Origin: Fallopia convolvulus
Lineage: Eukaryota > Streptophyta > Magnoliopsida > Caryophyllales > Polygonaceae
Assembly: GCA_964016875.1 (NCBI GenBank)
Contig: OZ024736.1
Location: forward strand, 4,099,001 to 4,163,000
DNA length: 64,000 nucleotides
Direction of reading: 5' to 3'
Shown here: positions 62,659 to 64,000 of the stretch, in pieces
Layout: each line of letters begins with the position of its first letter
Numbering within the stretch: position 1 is the stretch's first letter
Position numbers and translations under genes: made by a program
Notes under the pieces: model-generated
Told to the model about the DNA's origin: nothing
Database searches by the model: none
What the model saw: the letters and a program-made list of their open reading frames with translations, nothing else

Positions 62659-64000
62659 ATGGGTAGAAAACACCCACCCACTCCCATGAATCCAAAGGAA
62701 ATCGCAAGCTCTAACAAACAAAATGATCCGAAGGAGGTGTCAACAGTAGATGGAAAGCATGGCATCACCATGAAAAATGAAAAGCAAGAGGAGATGAGCA
62801 AGGCCAAAGGGAAAGTTTCCAAGGGAAAGTCGAAATCCACCATGGATGAACTTGAAGCTTTGGTGGAAGAAACTCAAGAAATCATGAAGGAACTTCCTCC
62901 AATTGAAGAAGAAATGGAGGTTGTTGCCCATGTGAGAGATCCATTGTCCGAAAATGAAGAAGAAGAGGTTTTTCCGGCGAGTCTACCGCCGTCGGCGCCG
63001 GCGTCCTTGGTGGCGCAACTACCAGAGCTCCTCTTGCTAGGGCCGGCAAAAGTTGACCAAGTTAAGAGTGGTCCCCAAGCAATGTCACATGTTCAAGATA
63101 GCTCCAAAAGTGCCTTGGAGAAAGGAGTTGGAAGCACACCAAATGAGGTAATTCTAAAACAAAACCTTTTGCCAAGTACTACCCTTGTCTCTCCCATTTT
63201 GGGTAAATGCTTTCTAGAGGGATCACATGACCTACCAACCCTCACGCCAACCCCATTTTCAGCCGCCACTCACCTAGAGCAAACCCTAATCTCAAACTTC
63301 TACCCATCCACCTCACCAAAGACCTTGGCCCCACAAAAAAATTCAAAAAACCCCACAAATCTCCAAACGGCTATAATTCCCCTTGGCGCGCCCAATCCCA
63401 TCGAAAATCCCAGCCTCGGCGCGCCAAATGCGAACCCTCCCACGCCGCGTCCCTCGGCTACGATCCAAGCGCGCCCACCACGCCCCAACCACGCCCACCC
63501 TCGCCCCGTACCAGCCTCGGACCATGTTGGCACGAGTGCGTCCGCACCACGATCTTACGCCACAGTGGCCAAAAATGGCGCGCCGATGGGGCGATCTCAC
63601 CCTAACCCACCAAGGCCTAATGCTTGGACCTCAAATTCCAAAAAAATCTTTATGAACTCGGGCTTGGGAGGAAAATTAAGCTACACCCCACCAACCTCAA
63701 ACCGAGTGGCGATCAAATGCTCCGAGGGATTGCCAAAACAAGCGGTGTGGGGATCGTCACTACTCGGGCAATACGTGGGCTATCATCCGGGCCACTTCTT
63801 GATAAATCAAATGATGAAATCTTGGGGAGTCAAAACAAAGTATAGAGAGGAGGATGATTGGGTGATATTTAAATTTGAGAGTGAAGAGGATCAAGAGAAG
63901 GTTCTAAGAGGAGGTCCGTACTTTATCCATGGCAAGCCATTGCTCCTCAAGCATGTGCCCGATAAATTTGCCTTCAACCGTAGGGACGTGGCCACAATTC
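62659..64000 (+). CDS. LINE L8 ORF1, open to window end (partial)
   Basis: ATG 62659 (MGRKHPPTPM). 447 codons open with no stop before the edge. Lys/Glu-rich N-terminus, Pro-rich middle (GAPNPIENPSLGAPN, ASAPRSYATVAKNG), then core KKIFMNSGLGGKLSY, VWGSSLLGQYVGYHPGHF, GGPYFIHGKPLLL, PDKFAFNRRDVATI. It restores the Pro and Arg that L7 has lost (HPGHF, FNRRD). The zinc knuckle and C-terminus would lie to the right. Whether an intact ORF2 follows cannot be seen. Confidence 0.88.
   Translation, partial: MGRKHPPTPMNPKEIASSNKQNDPKEVSTVDGKHGITMKNEKQEEMSKAKGKVSKGKSKSTMDELEALVEETQEIMKELPPIEEEMEVVAHVRDPLSENEEEEVFPASLPPSAPASLVAQLPELLLLGPAKVDQVKSGPQAMSHVQDSSKSALEKGVGSTPNEVILKQNLLPSTTLVSPILGKCFLEGSHDLPTLTPTPFSAATHLEQTLISNFYPSTSPKTLAPQKNSKNPTNLQTAIIPLGAPNPIENPSLGAPNANPPTPRPSATIQARPPRPNHAHPRPVPASDHVGTSASAPRSYATVAKNGAPMGRSHPNPPRPNAWTSNSKKIFMNSGLGGKLSYTPPTSNRVAIKCSEGLPKQAVWGSSLLGQYVGYHPGHFLINQMMKSWGVKTKYREEDDWVIFKFESEEDQEKVLRGGPYFIHGKPLLLKHVPDKFAFNRRDVATI

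Larger units (their letters stand above)
62434..64000 (+). mobile_element. LINE unit L8, 5' part, running off the right edge
   Basis: GAAAGAGCTCTCAGTGTAGTAG 5' end straight after the L7 A-run, 5' UTR very similar to L7's, then ORF1. A constant coordinate offset to L7 (10038) holds from the ORF1 ATG to base 64000, so the two copies have no net indel over 1,342 bp. Confidence 0.92.

Noticed and set aside
27674..64000. Array formed by simple tandem duplication of one LINE
   Set aside because: Neighbouring units belong to different variants (for example L1, L2, L3 as A-B-A), with different deletions and UTR sequences.
1..64000. tRNA genes, CRISPR arrays or bacterial operons
   Set aside because: None seen; the only tRNA-related sequences are the retrotransposon primer binding sites.

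Overview
This window is a repeat-only stretch of a large plant (angiosperm) nuclear genome. The evidence is nested LTR retrotransposons with initiator-tRNA-Met primer sites (TGGTATCAGAG), a Ty1/copia element with Sirevirus hallmarks, Ty3/gypsy elements, plant L1-type LINEs whose ORF1 carries a DUF4283-like domain plus a zinc knuckle, and a stray 18S rRNA fragment. I recognise no host protein-coding gene, no tRNA gene and no CRISPR. The species cannot be named from the sequence.

Layout. (1) Positions 1-8398: a decayed Sirevirus-type copia element, S2, on the minus strand (5' LTR, primer site, gag, PR, IN, RT/RH, env-like ORF3); its 3' end is off the left edge. S2 directly abuts a truncated LTR (8399-9328) of an older relative, S1. 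The S1 polypurine tracts and ORF3 3' end follow (9329-10195). (2) 10196-26785: gypsy element A, inserted in S1 ORF3 (flanks GACGT/GAGGT). A is itself interrupted by a same-family copy B (17444-25752, flanks CTGTT/ATGTT). S1 ORF3 resumes at 26786-27132. (3) 27133-27673: an antisense 3' fragment of 18S rRNA, fused directly to the 5' end of a LINE. (4) 27674-64000: eight LINE units (L1-L8) in one orientation, head to tail. Each poly(A) tail runs straight into the next unit's GAAAGAG 5' end. L1, L3, L4 and L7 carry ORF1 and ORF2 material. L2, L5 and L6 are ORF1-only 'half-LINEs'. L8 runs off the right edge. A third gypsy copy, C (54425-58657, minus strand, perfect TSD GCCCC), interrupts L7.

None of the LTR elements is wholly intact. 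The best preserved parts are the RT-RH-IN of B, all of L3 (three nonsense codons, no net frameshift between them) and the uninterrupted 733-codon ORF1 of ORF1-only unit L2. The most interesting signals are the LINE array and its uniform junctions; paired hairpins in LINE 5' UTRs and 3' UTRs whose stems change by compensatory substitutions while their loops stay fixed; the ORF1-only units; the 18S fusion; and a striking excess of the octamer GGCGCGCC in both the gypsy and LINE families but not in the Sirevirus.

Insertion order inferred from nesting: S1 first, then S2, A and the LINE array into or beside S1, then B into A and C into L7. Coordinates of UTR structures and deletion junctions were read by eye and may be off by a few bases.
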